A stretch of DNA of 64,000 nt from Prochlorococcus sp. AG-363-O15 (GTDB lineage Bacteria > Cyanobacteriota > Cyanobacteriia > PCC-6307 > Cyanobiaceae), in contig QCFZ01000002.1 in NCBI GenBank assembly GCA_003278255.1, positions 124,001-188,000 of the forward strand. Reading direction: 5' to 3'. The notes under the pieces are model-generated. The model saw nothing but the letters and a program-made list of their open reading frames with translations, did not search any database and was not told where the DNA came from. Position 1 is the stretch's first letter; each line of letters starts with the position of its first letter. Shown one piece after another: positions 9,876 to 20,639 of this stretch. Made by a program: the position numbers and the translations under genes.

Positions 9876-10037
9876 TCAGGGGTTGAAAAATGAAAAAAAT
9901 AAAGATTTGACGTATTAACTGTCGGTTTTGTATCAACGACGACTAGGTGAATCGAAGACTTTAGTCATTTTGTATCTGTACGAACAGGGCTCATTGGTCC
10001 AGTATTCGACACTTAAATTAGCAGCTTCGCATTTTTT

Positions 10038-11501
10038 ATGACCACTGCTTTTGCCTCTTCTTCTAGGCGACGAACAGCTCGTCTTCAAGAAGCCAATCTT
10101 CTTAACGGTCCAATGCTTCTATTTAGGAGTATCCGTGGATTTAGCTCACATCGTTCATTGATGTGGTTGGCTTGTGTTCCTATTGCTCTATTTGGTTTAG
10201 GCCTTTTCAATCTTTCAGCTCATGCTGCTGAAATGCCTGAATTAAATGCGGCTTTTCTTGCAAACAACCTCTGGTTATTAGTCGCCACAATTTTGGTGAT
10301 TTTTATGAATGCTGGCTTTGCAATGGTCGAAGCTGGAATGTGCCGTCAAAAAAATGCAGTAAATATTCTTGCTAAAAACTTATTTGTTTTTGCCCTAGCA
10401 GTTACAGCCTATTGGTTTGTAGGGTATTCATTAATGTATGGAGATGCACTTGCAGCCGGATGGCTTTATTTTAATGGACTGTTCTTTGATCCGTCTGTTA
10501 GCCCCGAGCTTATAAGTGAAGCAGGATTAGTCCCTACTGTTGATTTCCTTTTTCAAGCAGCTTTTGCAGGTACTGCAGCAACGATTGTTTCTGGACTAGT
10601 AGCAGAGAGGGTCAAATTTGGAGAGTTTGTTGTTTTTTCTTTGATCCTTACTGCTTTTATTTACCCAATTGCTGGAAGTTGGCAATGGAATGGTGGTTGG
10701 TTAAGTGATTTAGGTTTTGTTGACTTTGCAGGCTCTTCAATTGTTCATTCAGTTGGAGCTTGGGCAGGTCTCGTTGGTGCAATGTTGCTTGGACCTCGTA
10801 TTGGCAAATTTGTTGATGGCAAGCCACAAGCAATGCCTGGACACAATATGGCCATTGCAACTCTTGGGGCATTAATCCTTTGGATTGGTTGGTATGGCTT
10901 TAATCCAGGATCTCAGTTGGCTATGGATCAATGGGTTCCATACGTAGCTGTTACAACAACTCTTGCTGCTGCCGGTGGGGCCATCGGGGCAACAGTGATT
11001 TCAACAATGACTTCTGGGAAGCCAGATTTGACAATGATCATTAATGGCATTTTGGCTGGTTTGGTCAGCGTCACTGCAGGTTGTGGAAACTTGACTATGG
11101 CTGGAGCTTGGTTGGCTGGATTAGTGGGTGGGGTGATTGTTGTTTTTTCTGTTTCGGCTCTTGATTCATTAGGTGTTGATGATCCTGTTGGAGCTTTTTC
11201 TGTTCATGGAGTTTGTGGAATTTGGGGAACTCTCGTTGTTGGTCTTTGGGGTTTTGACATTCAAGGAGATGGATCAGCGCTTGGTCTCTTTGTTGGTGGT
11301 GGGTTTAATCAGTTATGGGTTCAGTTCGTAGGCTGCGCTGCCTATGCAATATGGACCTTGGTAACTTGTTGGATAGCTTGGAAAATCATTGCAAGCTTCT
11401 TTGGTGGCATAAGGGTTTCTGAAAGCGAAGAGATTGCAGGATTAGATATCGGAGAACATGGGATGGAGGCTTATCCAGACTTTGCTTCTGCAGGAAATTA
11501 A
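10038..11501 (+). CDS. amt: Ammonium transporter Amt
   Basis: 487-residue Amt/Mep/Rh channel importing ammonium. An Arg-rich leader and hydrophobic segment ([17 protein letters not shown], about residues 51-67) look like a signal peptide before about 11 membrane spans. Family motifs seen: [20 protein letters not shown] near residue 90, the Phe-rich FDFAGSS-type segment [21 protein letters not shown] with the first pore histidine near residue 237, and the second pore histidine in [15 protein letters not shown] near residue 390. A strong terminator follows. A near-match to the NtcA box lies upstream. The first ATG is used; later Met residues are possible starts. Confidence 0.95.
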   Translation: MTTAFASSSRRRTARLQEANLLNGPMLLFRSIRGFSSHRSLMWLACVPIALFGLGLFNLSAHAAEMPELNAAFLANNLWLLVATILVIFMNAGFAMVEAGMCRQKNAVNILAKNLFVFALAVTAYWFVGYSLMYGDALAAGWLYFNGLFFDPSVSPELISEAGLVPTVDFLFQAAFAGTAATIVSGLVAERVKFGEFVVFSLILTAFIYPIAGSWQWNGGWLSDLGFVDFAGSSIVHSVGAWAGLVGAMLLGPRIGKFVDGKPQAMPGHNMAIATLGALILWIGWYGFNPGSQLAMDQWVPYVAVTTTLAAAGGAIGATVISTMTSGKPDLTMIINGILAGLVSVTAGCGNLTMAGAWLAGLVGGVIVVFSVSALDSLGVDDPVGAFSVHGVCGIWGTLVVGLWGFDIQGDGSALGLFVGGGFNQLWVQFVGCAAYAIWTLVTCWIAWKIIASFFGGIRVSESEEIAGLDIGEHGMEAYPDFASAGN

Positions 11502-11523
11502 TCAATTTATTTTTAATCTCATT

Positions 11524-11554
11524 AAAGCCTGGCTCAATTGCCGGGCTTTTTTTT
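11524..11554 (+). terminator. Rho-independent terminator after amt
   Basis: AAAGCCTGGC (11524-11533) pairs with GCCGGGCTTT across a short TCAATT loop with one G-T wobble, followed by a run of T. It begins 23 bases after the amt stop codon and is the clearest intrinsic terminator of the window. Confidence 0.92.
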
Positions 11555-11605
11555 ACGTTTTTTTTGCTTGCTAATAGAGTTAGTGGATTATTGCAGCTTC
11601 TAGAT

Positions 11606-12820
11606 ATGGATACTCAGGCCTTCAAACGTTCGCTGCATCATTCTGATCGTTATAACCGTCGTGGATTTGGATCTCCTGCTAAACGTGCCCAGGAACTTGA
11701 GAAGGCATACCAAAGTAGCTTGATAGCTTCTATACGTGATAACGGTTATCTCTTGGAGCATGGACGATTGCGAGTCAAGTTGGCTGAAGCATTTGGCTTT
11801 TGCTGGGGAGTTGAGCGTGCAGTGGCAATGGCATATGAAACTCGCAGACATTATCCAAATGAAAGTATTTGGATAACAAATGAGATTATTCATAATCCTT
11901 CAGTAAATGATCATTTGCGTAATATGAATGTTCGATTTATTGCTGCAATTGAGGGAGAGAAAGATTTCTCAGGTGTAAAGGAGGGAGATGTTGTGATATT
12001 GCCTGCATTTGGAGCAACTGTTCAGGAGATGCAGCTTTTACATGAACGAGGATGTCACATTATTGATACAACTTGTCCTTGGGTTTCTAAGGTTTGGCAT
12101 ACAGTTGAAAAGCATAAAAAACATACTTTTACTTCTATAATTCATGGCAAAGTAAAGCATGAAGAGACTCTTGCGACGAGTTCATTTGCAGGTACCTATT
12201 TAGTTGTTCTTGATCTTGATGAAGCTCAGTATGTATCAGATTACATATTAGGGAAAGGTGAGCGTGATGACTTCCTTCAGCGATTTGCTAGAGCTTCTTC
12301 TCCAGGTTTTGACCCAGATAAAGATCTTCAACGATTAGGGGTAGCGAATCAGACCACTATGTTGAAAAGTGAAACAGAGGAAATTGGCCGTTTGTTTGAA
12401 AGAACAATGCTATCTAGATATGGGCCAAAAGCTTTAAGTGAGCATTTTCTTGCTTTTAATACTATATGTGATGCAACTGAAGAAAGGCAGGATGCAATGT
12501 TTTCTTTAGTTGATGAACCCCTTGATCTTTTAGTCGTAATAGGTGGGTTTAATTCTTCAAATACAACTCATTTGCAAGAAATAGCAGTTAGTAGAGGGAT
12601 TCGTTCTTTTCATATAGATACACCTGAGCGAATTGGGGATGAAAATAATACGATTACGCACAAGCCATTAGGCCAAGATCTGATGGTGGAAGAAAATTTT
12701 CTACCAGATGGAGAGGTAAGTGTTGGTATTACGTCAGGTGCTTCTACTCCTGATCGAGTAGTTGAGCATGTGATTCAAAAGCTTATGAAGCTATCTGAGA
12801 GAGAAGTGCCCATTAATTGA
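11606..12820 (+). CDS. ispH: 4-hydroxy-3-methylbut-2-enyl diphosphate reductase IspH
   Basis: Last enzyme of the MEP isoprenoid pathway, an iron-sulfur reductase making IPP and DMAPP for carotenoids, the chlorophyll phytyl tail and quinones. From the ATG at 11606 ([10 protein letters not shown]) it has 404 residues, the usual long cyanobacterial/plant-type form; the more upstream start at 11564 would begin almost inside the amt terminator. The three cluster cysteines are visible: Cys66 in [11 protein letters not shown], Cys157 in [11 protein letters not shown] and Cys288 in [13 protein letters not shown]. Ser/Asn substrate residues occur in FNSSNTTHL. Confidence 0.95.
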   Translation: MDTQAFKRSLHHSDRYNRRGFGSPAKRAQELEKAYQSSLIASIRDNGYLLEHGRLRVKLAEAFGFCWGVERAVAMAYETRRHYPNESIWITNEIIHNPSVNDHLRNMNVRFIAAIEGEKDFSGVKEGDVVILPAFGATVQEMQLLHERGCHIIDTTCPWVSKVWHTVEKHKKHTFTSIIHGKVKHEETLATSSFAGTYLVVLDLDEAQYVSDYILGKGERDDFLQRFARASSPGFDPDKDLQRLGVANQTTMLKSETEEIGRLFERTMLSRYGPKALSEHFLAFNTICDATEERQDAMFSLVDEPLDLLVVIGGFNSSNTTHLQEIAVSRGIRSFHIDTPERIGDENNTITHKPLGQDLMVEENFLPDGEVSVGITSGASTPDRVVEHVIQKLMKLSEREVPIN

Positions 12821-12898
12821 ATTGTTCTAAGCATTTGCGCTTTCAGAGGACTCCAAACTGATAAACAACTAAGATGAGATTGCTAATACTTAGTAAAT

Positions 12899-13471
12899 AT
12901 GGCTGACGTAGGAACACCAAAGCCTCAAGGATCGCAATCTGGATCAATGCCTCAGCTCAATGCTTCGAAGGCACCACAGAAGGTTGAAGTGGTTGTTGAG
13001 AGTCCATCCTCTCAGGGAGAAATAAATATCACGGCGGAGCTTGCGATTTTTCTTCTCCGTGTTGGTTTTAGCATCATGATGGTTCACCATGGGCTGGAAA
13101 AATTTCAAGATCCACAAGGTTTTTCTGAATTTGTGGTTGCTAAATATTTTGATTTTCTTCCAGGAGATCCAATTGTATGGACCTTTACAGCAGCTGCGAC
13201 ACAAATCATATGCCCTATAGCTTTGGCTCTAGGTGTATTTTCAAGGTTGTCTGCTTTAGGACTTTTATCAACTATGTTGTTTGCTACTTATTTCCATATT
13301 ATTGATACAGGATTAGAAGGGTTCCCTTTCTCTGTTGTAGAAAATCACAATTATGCATTTGAGTTGTCAGCAATATATGCTGCAATTGCATTTTACTTTT
13401 TGTGCGCAGGGCCAGGACGACTTTCTGCGTTTAGAAAAACCAATAGAATTACTTATTATCCAAAAGGTTAA
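12899..13471 (+). CDS. DoxX family membrane protein
   Basis: 190 residues. The first 40 are hydrophilic and low in order (Pro, Ser, Gln-rich), then four hydrophobic helices follow. The segment ELAIFLLRVGFSIMMVHHGLEKFQDPQGFSEFV is the DoxX signature (first helix with HHGxxK). DoxX proteins are membrane subunits of redox or quinone-linked systems in some bacteria; the cyanobacterial function is not known. It stands 78 bases after ispH and could be on the same transcript. The hydrophilic N-terminal extension is unusual compared with the core family. Confidence 0.85.
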   Translation: MADVGTPKPQGSQSGSMPQLNASKAPQKVEVVVESPSSQGEINITAELAIFLLRVGFSIMMVHHGLEKFQDPQGFSEFVVAKYFDFLPGDPIVWTFTAAATQIICPIALALGVFSRLSALGLLSTMLFATYFHIIDTGLEGFPFSVVENHNYAFELSAIYAAIAFYFLCAGPGRLSAFRKTNRITYYPKG

Positions 13472-13498
13472 CTCATATATTAAACAGTGACTGATAAT

Positions 13499-13530
13499 CA
13501 ATTCTATGAATTGTCGACATAATTTTTTTT
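13499..13530 (+). terminator. Possible weak terminator after the DoxX gene
   Basis: CAATTC (13499-13504) and GAATTG (13508-13513) form a perfect 6-base-pair hairpin with a 3-base loop, with a T8 run ending at 13530. The 9-base spacer between stem and T-run makes this less convincing than a standard terminator. Confidence 0.4.
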
Positions 13531-13561
13531 AAATTCTTACTTAATAGTTTAATTAACGTCT

Positions 13562-15124
13562 TTAATGAAGAAAATGTCTTTTATTGGTGATTACCATAGA
13601 AATGCCTAGTTCGTTGCAGGCATTTATTGAATCTTGATCACGAATACTTCCACCTGGTTGAACAATAGATTTGATTTTATGCTTTGCTGCAAGCCTAACA
13701 GTGTCGTCAAAAGGGAAAAAACCATCACTTGCAAGCACTGCCCCTTCGGCATTTCCCCCTGCAGATTCTAGTGCCAATTTTGCTGCGCCAATACGATTCA
13801 TTTGTCCAGCCCCAATTCCTAAGCTTTGTTCATTAGATGCCACAACTATTGCGTTTGAACGTACATGTCTAACTAGTTTCCAAGAGAATTCAATGTCTGC
13901 CATTTCTTTTTTATTAGGCTTACATTCTGTAGGTATATTCCAGTCTTTAGGATTGCTTTCTCCATCATCTATCTCTTGGATTAGTAGTCCACCCAGAATG
14001 CTCCTAATATTAACCCTATCAGCTGCTTTAATTGCTTTTTGAGTTAATTCTAAAAGACGCAGATTTTTCTTTGAAGAAAGAATTTTGATTGCATCTTCAT
14101 TGAATCCAGGTGCTACTACGCATTCAATGAAAAGATTTGTCAGAACCTTTGCTGCCTCAACTCCAATGATTGAGTTGACAGCAATAATTCCTCCAAAAGA
14201 ACTGACTTGGTCCGCATTAATTGCTTTGTTCAATGCCTCTGCTGGATTGTTGTGAACTGCTACTCCGCAAGGGTTTGTATGTTTAACAACTACAGCTGCA
14301 GGTTTATTAGAAGTATTGGAAATTTTATTGCTATAACCAAATTCACGGATAGTTGCAATTGCTGCTTCGAGGTCTAGTAAATTGTTAGTACTTAGCTCTT
14401 TCCCTTGTAATTGTTTTGCATTGCCCCATCCTTTTGATGGTGAGCTGTACCAAGTAGCTTTTTGATGAGGATTTTCTCCATAACGTAAGGATTGCTTATG
14501 AGGTAAAACTTTTAGCCAAGGAGAATTTGTTGTTGGGATTTCCCTTCCCATCCATTTGCTGATTGCAATGTCATATGAGGAAGTGCATTCAAAAGCTTCA
14601 ACAGCTAATCTTTTTCGAGTTTCTTCTAGCAAATTCTTATCATCTTTACTCAAGACTTCTAAAAAACTTTCGTATTGGTTTGGATTAGTAAGCACAGATA
14701 CATTTGCATGGTTTTTAGCTGCTGCGCGAATCATTGCAGGTCCACCAATATCAATATTTTCAATTGCTTTATCCCATTGGACATTTGGATCATCAATTGT
14801 TTTTTGGAATGGATATAGATTTACTACTACTAGATCGATCAGGGAAAGATTATGTTCTTTTAATTCTGCTTTATGACTTTGGTCATTTCTTTTTGCCAAG
14901 ATCCCTCCATGGATTTTTGGATGGAGAGTTTTGACTCGCCCCCCGAGAATTTCTGGTGAATTAGTGAAATCTGCTACTCGAGTAACTTGTAATCCATGTT
15001 CTTCAAGTAATTTTGCAGTACCACCACTTGAAAGGATTTGGAAACCGTGATCCTTTAAAAGGGCTTTTGCTAGAGGTAGCAAACCCTCTTTATTGGAAAC
15101 ACTTAACAGGGCTATAGGAGCCAT
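13562..15124 (-). CDS. purH: Bifunctional AICAR transformylase / IMP cyclohydrolase PurH
   Basis: Catalyses the last two steps of IMP synthesis. I start it at the ATG ending at 15124 ([15 protein letters not shown]), giving the normal 520 residues; the open frame runs 42 codons further but would overlap the divergent esterase gene. The N-terminal MGS-like cyclohydrolase domain shows [14 protein letters not shown] and [17 protein letters not shown]. The transformylase domain carries [23 protein letters not shown] and the C-terminal [28 protein letters not shown]. Confidence 0.96.
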   Translation of the reverse strand: MAPIALLSVSNKEGLLPLAKALLKDHGFQILSSGGTAKLLEEHGLQVTRVADFTNSPEILGGRVKTLHPKIHGGILAKRNDQSHKAELKEHNLSLIDLVVVNLYPFQKTIDDPNVQWDKAIENIDIGGPAMIRAAAKNHANVSVLTNPNQYESFLEVLSKDDKNLLEETRKRLAVEAFECTSSYDIAISKWMGREIPTTNSPWLKVLPHKQSLRYGENPHQKATWYSSPSKGWGNAKQLQGKELSTNNLLDLEAAIATIREFGYSNKISNTSNKPAAVVVKHTNPCGVAVHNNPAEALNKAINADQVSSFGGIIAVNSIIGVEAAKVLTNLFIECVVAPGFNEDAIKILSSKKNLRLLELTQKAIKAADRVNIRSILGGLLIQEIDDGESNPKDWNIPTECKPNKKEMADIEFSWKLVRHVRSNAIVVASNEQSLGIGAGQMNRIGAAKLALESAGGNAEGAVLASDGFFPFDDTVRLAAKHKIKSIVQPGGSIRDQDSINACNELGISMVITNKRHFLH

Positions 15125-15187
15125 CGCAGAACAGATGAGAAAGATTCTTTTGGCCCAACCTACGAAGCAGCGCACCAAATTGCTCAA

Positions 15188-15796
15188 ATGAAGGCTGATT
15201 TTCTTTGTGTCACCTCTCCCAATGCTTCTCACAGATTGGTTTTGCTCCATGGTTGGGGAGCTGATGCAGAAGATTTGATGCCTTTAGGTGAAGAGTTAAT
15301 TAGTCAAATGCAAAGAAAAATAGAACTGTTGTCTTTTCGAGCTCCTGATGAGCATCCTTTAGGTCAAGGGCGTCAATGGTATGAACTCTTCCCTGCTAAA
15401 TGGGATTCTGTGCCGAATTCAGTGAAAAAACTACGCTCACGGCTAACTGCTCTTTCAAATTCTCAAATTCCTCTCCAAAGAACTGTTGTCTTTGGATTTT
15501 CTCAAGGTGGTGCTATGGCTATTGCTAGTGGCTGTGATTTGCCAATAGCTGGAATAATTGGATGTAGTGCTTACCCGCATCCCAATTGGATTCCACCAGA
15601 AAATTCGCCAAGCGTACTTTTAACTCATGGGAAAAATGATGAAATTGTTCCTTTTTCCGGATCTGAAAAACTTTTTAAATCTTTAAAGCTAAAAAATACC
15701 GAAGTTGAACTTATTCCTTTTGAAGGTGCCCATGAAATACCTTTAAAAGTAATACCCTCTTTGCAAAAAACTTTGAATAGATGGTTTTCTAATTAG
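15188..15796 (+). CDS. Predicted alpha/beta-hydrolase esterase (carboxylesterase/phospholipase type)
   Basis: 202-residue serine hydrolase. The oxyanion-side [10 protein letters not shown] is near residue 21, the nucleophile elbow GFSQGG gives Ser105, and the rest of the triad is plausibly Asp151 (HGKNDEIVP) and His182 (EGAHEIP). This is the layout of the short carboxylesterase/lysophospholipase family. The substrate is unknown. No signal peptide is seen, so a cytoplasmic location is likely. Divergent from purH with a 63-base gap, which must hold both promoters. Confidence 0.87.
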   Translation: MKADFLCVTSPNASHRLVLLHGWGADAEDLMPLGEELISQMQRKIELLSFRAPDEHPLGQGRQWYELFPAKWDSVPNSVKKLRSRLTALSNSQIPLQRTVVFGFSQGGAMAIASGCDLPIAGIIGCSAYPHPNWIPPENSPSVLLTHGKNDEIVPFSGSEKLFKSLKLKNTEVELIPFEGAHEIPLKVIPSLQKTLNRWFSN

Positions 15797-15811
15797 ATAA
15801 AACTATTTAGA
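15788..15811. terminator. Hairpin with both convergent stop codons in its arms
   Basis: TCTAATTAG (15788-15796) and CTATTTAGA (15803-15811) pair in 8 of 9 positions around an ATAAAA loop. The left arm holds the esterase stop TAG, the right arm the TAA stop (on the minus strand) of the DUF3155 gene. Probable compact bidirectional terminator; the stem is AT-rich and weak. Confidence 0.4.
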
Positions 15812-16175
15812 CAAAAGCATATTCATACTCTTCAATTTCCTCCCAATCATCTGAAGTAAGCTCAAGACCTTCAAACATTGTATCTTCTCCTACAGAATCA
15901 ACGATTGTACGAAGTGAAGGGAATAAAAAGTGGTTCTCTTCTGCATATTGAGCACTAAATAGTCCCTTCTCACCCCAAAAGAAACGATCGGTTGTGTGTT
16001 CGTTTCGACGAACATTAAGGATGGCTGGTGAACGTAAACCTGCTTCTGCGATATATCGCCTAGCAGCTGTTACAGGCTTGTGTTCTCCTGTTTCGAGATG
16101 AAATGTTGGAACATGGGCCAAGACTCTTTGCCCAGCTAGGCGTCTGCGGCTGATCCGCTTGCGCTTCTTAGACAT
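15807..16175 (-). CDS. DUF3155 family protein
   Basis: 122 residues: a very basic N terminus (MSKKRKRISRRRLAGQRVL), a middle segment with HKPVTAARRYIAEAG, and a very acidic C terminus (LTSDDWEEIEEYEYAFV). This charge layout and the text fit the cyanobacterial DUF3155 family. The basic end suggests nucleic-acid or ribosome contact, but the function is unknown. The ribosome binding site (AAGGAGT, about 9 bases before the ATG) sits in a small hairpin, ACTCC-AAAA-GGAGT, in a leader with further hairpins. Confidence 0.85.
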   Translation of the reverse strand: MSKKRKRISRRRLAGQRVLAHVPTFHLETGEHKPVTAARRYIAEAGLRSPAILNVRRNEHTTDRFFWGEKGLFSAQYAEENHFLFPSLRTIVDSVGEDTMFEGLELTSDDWEEIEEYEYAFV

Positions 16176-16543
16176 GAATAAAACTCCTTTTGGAGTGAGT
16201 TGGGAAAACGGAAGTGTCTTAAGGCACTTCTTATGAAATCTCGAGCTATTGCACGAGTATGTAGACGCACCAACTGCGGCAAGCCGTGAGACATAACTGC
16301 CGCAGTAAAACCACGACTTAATATCAAGCTCAAAATCAACTCAGCCGGTTTTTAGGCAGGGGACTCATCTACCTCTGCTGTAGCCTTGGTTGCCTTTATA
16401 TGCAACCCTGCTTAGTCGACTTACAGAGCACTTCACGGAGAAGAATTGCGCTGGTCGATAAAAAACATCTTAAGACTTTTTTTTGAATTTTCAAGCTTCA
16501 AGCTCTCTTGATTTGCTCTTTCTTTTCTTGCAAATCTTTCACT
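16176..16543. other. Gene-free stretch with several inverted repeats
   Basis: 368 bases without a convincing gene. Inverted repeats seen: ACTCC/GGAGT at about 16185-16198 around the ribosome binding site of the DUF3155 gene; GAAGTG/CACTTC at 16211-16216 and 16225-16230, with CTTAAG between; a perfect 9-base-pair pair ACTGCGGCA/TGCCGCAGT at 16273-16281 and 16298-16306; GGTTGC/GCAACC at 16388-16393 and 16402-16407. A minus-strand frame at 16136-16339 and a tiny plus-strand frame at 16233-16289 are not convincing. It may hold a small RNA or a structured 5' leader; I could not match tmRNA, RNase P RNA or 6S RNA. Confidence 0.4.
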
Positions 16544-17648
16544 ATGCAGTTGTCGGAACGATTCCTGAATCTTTTGCAGCAACAGTTGGGAAGCTTTGAG
16601 GCCGAACCTGCAATTGCCAATCTTGTTGTTTATGTGGCTCAGTCAGGAGATGGTCAGGCTCCAAGTTTAGAGGCAATTGGTCAGTGGCCTAAAGCAGTTT
16701 CATCTTTGCCGCCTGTTGAGTCAGACCCTGCTTTGCGCGCACCCTCTCCAGATAGGCGTTGGTATCCCTTGCAGGAAGGCACGATCTTGCTTGGAGTTTT
16801 GCGGGCTGAGCGATTTGAGTCCAACCAAGCTTGGCCAGAAAGTCTTGATCACAGATTGCAGTTGACAGCAGCTGCATTAGCTCAGTTTCTTGGCATGGAA
16901 CTTGAACGTTCGCGGCTTTTTGATGAGTTAACACAGCAGCGCGAACAAATTAGTTTGATGGTGCATCAGTTGAGGAATCCTCTTGCTGCATTGAGGACTT
17001 ATGCAAAGTTGTTAATGCGCAAACTTGGACCAGAGAGTACTCATCAGCCTCTTTTGGATGGACTATTAACAGAACAAGATCAATTAAACAAATATATTTC
17101 TGCCCTAGACCAATTGAGTCAGGTCAAATTACCTCCTCCTGATATCTCTACTTCTCCTCTTCTTTTGCCTCCAGTTAATCCAAAAGCATCTTGTTTAAGT
17201 ATTCGAGCATTGTTAGAGCCTTTGATTGATCGTGCTTCAGCAACTGCTAACTTTCAAGATCGTAAATGGTTTGGTCCTTTGGACTGGCCAACTTGGGTTG
17301 ATTTGCCAAGACCACTTGAAGTTGGAGCAGTTGCAGAAATTGTGGCTAATTTGCTTGAAAATGCGTTTAGATATAGTTCTCCAAAGAGTTCTATAGGACT
17401 TCATTTAAGTAAAGAGGGCCTTTGTGTTTGGGATGGAGGAAGCCCAATTCCAAAGGAAGAACGAGAGGAGATTTTTCAAAAGGGTATGAGAGGTACAAGT
17501 AGTCTTGAATTAGCAGGAAGTGGTCTTGGTTTGGCACTTGGACGTCAATTAGCTGAACAATTAGGAAGTCAACTGCAACTTATTATTCCTCCTAAGAATT
17601 TTGACCGAGTACTGCCTGATCAAGGTAATGCTTTTGTTCTGACTCCTC

Positions 17649-19616
<1,968 letters not shown>

Positions 19617-19650
19617 CGTCCTTGAAACAAACGCAAATTAATTACTAGGG

Positions 19651-19794
19651 ATGGCAGCCTTCACTCTCGATTTGCTGGCTCAACTGCCTGAGGCATATCA
19701 GGCCTTTGCTCCAACTGTGGATGTGCTTCCACTGATTCCTCTTTTCTTCTTCCTGCTTGTTTTTGTTTGGCAAGCTGCAGTTGGATTTCGCTAA
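19651..19794 (+). CDS. psbK: Photosystem II reaction centre protein K
   Basis: 47 residues: [19 protein letters not shown], then [27 protein letters not shown] in the second half. The mature PsbK core is KLPEAY followed by PxxDVxPxxPxxFxLLAFVWQAAVxFR; here LPEAY, DVLPLIP and [11 protein letters not shown] are all present. A single membrane span in thylakoids, associated with PsbC and PsbZ at the edge of photosystem II. Follows tgt on the same strand. Its TAA lies in the left arm of a hairpin. Confidence 0.96.
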   Translation: MAAFTLDLLAQLPEAYQAFAPTVDVLPLIPLFFFLLVFVWQAAVGFR

Positions 19795-19816
19795 AGCCTT
19801 TAATTAACTGCTTTAG
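19791..19816. terminator. Hairpin at the psbK / glycosyltransferase convergence
   Basis: CTAAAGC (19791-19797 side) and GCTTTAG (19810-19816) are perfect reverse complements, 7 base pairs with a 12-base loop. The arm TAA serves as the psbK stop on one strand and the TAA of the opposite gene on the other. No clear T-run follows, so termination strength is uncertain. Confidence 0.4.
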
Positions 19817-20616
19817 CGCGATTTAATAATCGCCCAAGCGAAAGAAGGTAAGACGAGCACTCTTCGCCAACGGCTTGGTTCTGTCACTAGCCTGTAGAGC
19901 CATTCTGCCCATAGCATCCTGACTATTTTGGGTGCTCTATTTTTCGTGCCTGCCCATATATCGAAAGCTCCTCCAACACCTATCCATAGTCCTTTGAAAA
20001 GTTTGCTTCCTTTCATAGCCATGATTTCTTGATCAGGTGTTCCAAGAGCAATTAGTACAAGATCTGGTTCAATATCTAGCAAATCATTTTCCAACTTTTG
20101 CCACAAACTTTCTTTTTGATATCCATCAAGAGTAAAGATTAGATTTAAATTGGGAAATTGCTTATGAAGATTTTGTTTTAAAAGAGCCAATACCTTTGGG
20201 GTCCCTCCAATTAGCACAACTTTCCAGCTATTCTTTTCAGCATGATTAAGTAATTCTTCTGCTATTTCAATCCCTGGCGTTCTTGTCGTTGAAATCCCTT
20301 GAAGAAATAATCCGAAAACTATGCCTATGCTATCTGGAATTATTAGTTTAGAGTTGAATATTGCTTTTTTGAGGGTATCATTCTTCAGGGCTCTCATTAA
20401 CATTTCTGTATTTAGTGTCGTTATATGTCCACCTCCTTCTGCATGAAGCTTGATTGACTCCTCAAGGAAATTATAGTTTGTATTTACTGGTATCTTAAGG
20501 ATGTATCTTGTGTGAATTAGACTCGAACTCCTTAAGTTATCGCTTTGGAGATTTTTTGATTTATTTTTTTTATTTAATATCCATTTAGTGAAGAATTTTT
20601 TTTTAAGAGTGCACAT
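19813..20616 (-). CDS. WecG/TagA/CpsF family glycosyltransferase
   Basis: 267 residues; a basic, poorly conserved N terminus is followed by the family domain from about residue 55. Seen: GGHITTLNTEMLMRALKN, IIPDSIGIVFGLFLQG, RTPGIEIAEELL, WKVVLIGGTPKVL, DLVLIALGTPDQEIMAM and GVGGAFDIWAGTKNRAPKIVRMLWAEWLYRLVTEP (the ending is diagnostic). These enzymes transfer N-acetylmannosamine-type sugars to lipid-linked glycans for wall or surface polymers. Transcribed after the Gfo/Idh/MocA gene, 23 bases away. The true start may be downstream of 20616. Confidence 0.88.
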   Translation of the reverse strand: MCTLKKKFFTKWILNKKNKSKNLQSDNLRSSSLIHTRYILKIPVNTNYNFLEESIKLHAEGGGHITTLNTEMLMRALKNDTLKKAIFNSKLIIPDSIGIVFGLFLQGISTTRTPGIEIAEELLNHAEKNSWKVVLIGGTPKVLALLKQNLHKQFPNLNLIFTLDGYQKESLWQKLENDLLDIEPDLVLIALGTPDQEIMAMKGSKLFKGLWIGVGGAFDIWAGTKNRAPKIVRMLWAEWLYRLVTEPSRWRRVLVLPSFAWAIIKSR

Positions 20617-20639
20617 TAAAGCCTAGGTTTCCCATTCTT

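Noticed and set aside
10657-10872. Minus-strand frame of 71 codons inside amt
   Set aside because: Shadow of the amt reading frame; low-complexity Gln-rich text with no family look.
15125-15250. Upstream extension of purH
   Set aside because: It would overlap the divergent esterase gene, and the usual PurH N terminus starts at the ATG ending at 15124.
16233-16289. Tiny plus-strand frame MKSRAIARVCRRTNCGKP
   Set aside because: Only 18 residues, no clear ribosome binding site, part of an inverted repeat. Kept only as a remark in the gene-free stretch.
16136-16339. Minus-strand open frame of 67 codons upstream of and overlapping the DUF3155 start
   Set aside because: The text looks random, it overlaps the DUF3155 start in another frame, and the region is better explained by RNA structure.
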